Source: Pantoea coffeiphila
GTDB lineage: Bacteria; Pseudomonadota; Gammaproteobacteria; Enterobacterales; Enterobacteriaceae
Assembly: GCF_016909495.1 (NCBI RefSeq)
Contig: NZ_JAFBFW010000001.1
Location: 1,054,001 to 1,118,000 of the forward strand
Reading direction: 5' to 3'
DNA length: 64,000 nt
The notes below the pieces were generated by a model. The model was not told where the DNA came from. It saw only the letters and a list, made by a program, of their open reading frames with translations, and searched no databases. Every line of letters starts with the position of its first letter. The stretch's first letter is position 1. The translations under genes and the position numbers were made by a program. Shown in pieces: positions 63,578 to 64,000 of this stretch.

Positions 63578-64000
63578 TTAACGATTCGCCCGTCCCCACA
63601 CCGCCTGCAACAGCACATTGGCCCCCTGCTCCGCGTGGTCCGGCTCAATACTCTCCGCCTCGTTATGACTGATCCCTCCGGCACAGGGGATAAAAATCAT
63701 CGTCGTCGGGCAGTGTTTGGCAATATGAATCGCATCGTGGCCCGCCCCGCTAATAATGCGCTGATGAGCGTATCCCAGCATCCGGGCGGCGCTGTCGACG
63801 CGATCAACGCAGTCGCTGTCGAACGGCGTTGCCGCACTCAGCCAGTGCTGTTTCACCGTCACCTGCACGCCACGCCCCTCCGCAACCGCCGCCAGCGCCA
63901 GCCGACACTCGCTATCGAAGCGGGCCAGCACCTCGTCATCCGGGTGGCGCAGATCCAGGCTCAGGGTGATGCTGCCCGGAATGGTATTGCGGGACGGCGA
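63578..64000 (-). CDS. M20-family amidohydrolase, C-terminal part (partial)
   Basis: The 3' 141 codons of a zinc-dependent hydrolase of the allantoate amidohydrolase/N-carbamoyl-amino acid hydrolase group (AllC/HyuC type). The frame is open to the window edge, so it is cut off. Visible are SRNTIPGSITLSLDLRHPDD, GAGHDAIHIAKHCPTTMIFIPCAGGISHNEAE with the metal-binding and catalytic residues of the C-terminal lobe. It hydrolyses a ureido or amide bond. It lies upstream of the TPP operon on the same strand but 730 bases away. Confidence 0.88.
   Translation of the reverse strand, partial: SPSRNTIPGSITLSLDLRHPDDEVLARFDSECRLALAAVAEGRGVQVTVKQHWLSAATPFDSDCVDRVDSAARMLGYAHQRIISGAGHDAIHIAKHCPTTMIFIPCAGGISHNEAESIEPDHAEQGANVLLQAVWGRANR

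Noticed and set aside
63381-63599. Minus-strand 72-codon frame
   Set aside because: It lies across the large palindrome and has no motif or ribosome site.

Overview
The window is Enterobacterales DNA. The chromosomal genes on the right (yaiL/DUF2058, ymjA/DUF2543, a three-subunit gluconate 2-dehydrogenase, katG, gabT with a MocR regulator) suggest an Erwinia- or Pantoea-like host, though the genus is inferred and not proven. Two parts meet near 32.5 kb. At 32513-32528 lies a 16-bp copy of the 3' end of tRNA-Asn, followed directly by a strong terminator. This is the expected right attachment site of an integrative and conjugative element (ICE) of the asn-tRNA group (ICEKp1/ICEEc1-like). The integrase and the intact tRNA-Asn would lie to the left of the window.

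1-16.3 kb, ICE conjugation module. An AlpA-like regulator, a DUF2857 protein and a TraR/DksA-type zinc finger protein precede a complete virB-type secretion operon: virB1, B2, a fused B3-B4, B5, an EexN exclusion lipoprotein, B6, a tiny virB7 lipoprotein, B8, B9, B10, B11 and a TrbM/KikA-like lipoprotein. A 700-bp non-coding region with paired repeats and a CloDF13-like nic motif is the likely oriT. It precedes mobB (coupling protein) and mobC (MOBC relaxase).

16.4-32.5 kb, ICE cargo. First comes an arsenic cluster (arsH divergent from arsRBC), then an IS110-family element. After that the DNA is mostly defence or counter-defence: a retron with an RT-TOPRIM fusion and a visible msr-msd RNA, an RloC-like anticodon nuclease candidate, an ArdC-like antirestriction protein, a Kiwa system (kwaA-kwaB), and an ABC-three-component system (HNH protein, middle component, DUF2326 ATPase). 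The Kiwa and ABC-3C genes are clearly AT-rich.

32.6-35.8 kb, an islet just outside the attachment site. It holds a HigB/HigA-type toxin-antitoxin pair and a Thoeris-like locus in which a membrane-anchored macro-domain protein sits between two different TIR-like proteins (the type II ThsA/ThsB layout).

36-64 kb, chromosome with mainly metabolic loci: yaiL, an RluA-family pseudouridine synthase, a cold-shock-domain protein and ymjA; gluconate 2-dehydrogenase; an MFS exporter with a divergent LysR gene; an AraC regulator with an aldehyde dehydrogenase and a GMC alcohol dehydrogenase; a Crp-family regulator with a second DeoD-type phosphorylase and an NCS1 permease; katG; gabT with a divergent MocR regulator; a LysR gene facing a four-gene TPP enzyme/RraA/MHS transporter/RidA operon; and the 3' part of an M20-family amidohydrolase. 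I see no wholly unprecedented gene system. The most interesting parts are the stacked defence payload of the ICE, the two-TIR Thoeris locus, and several unexplained structured non-coding elements.
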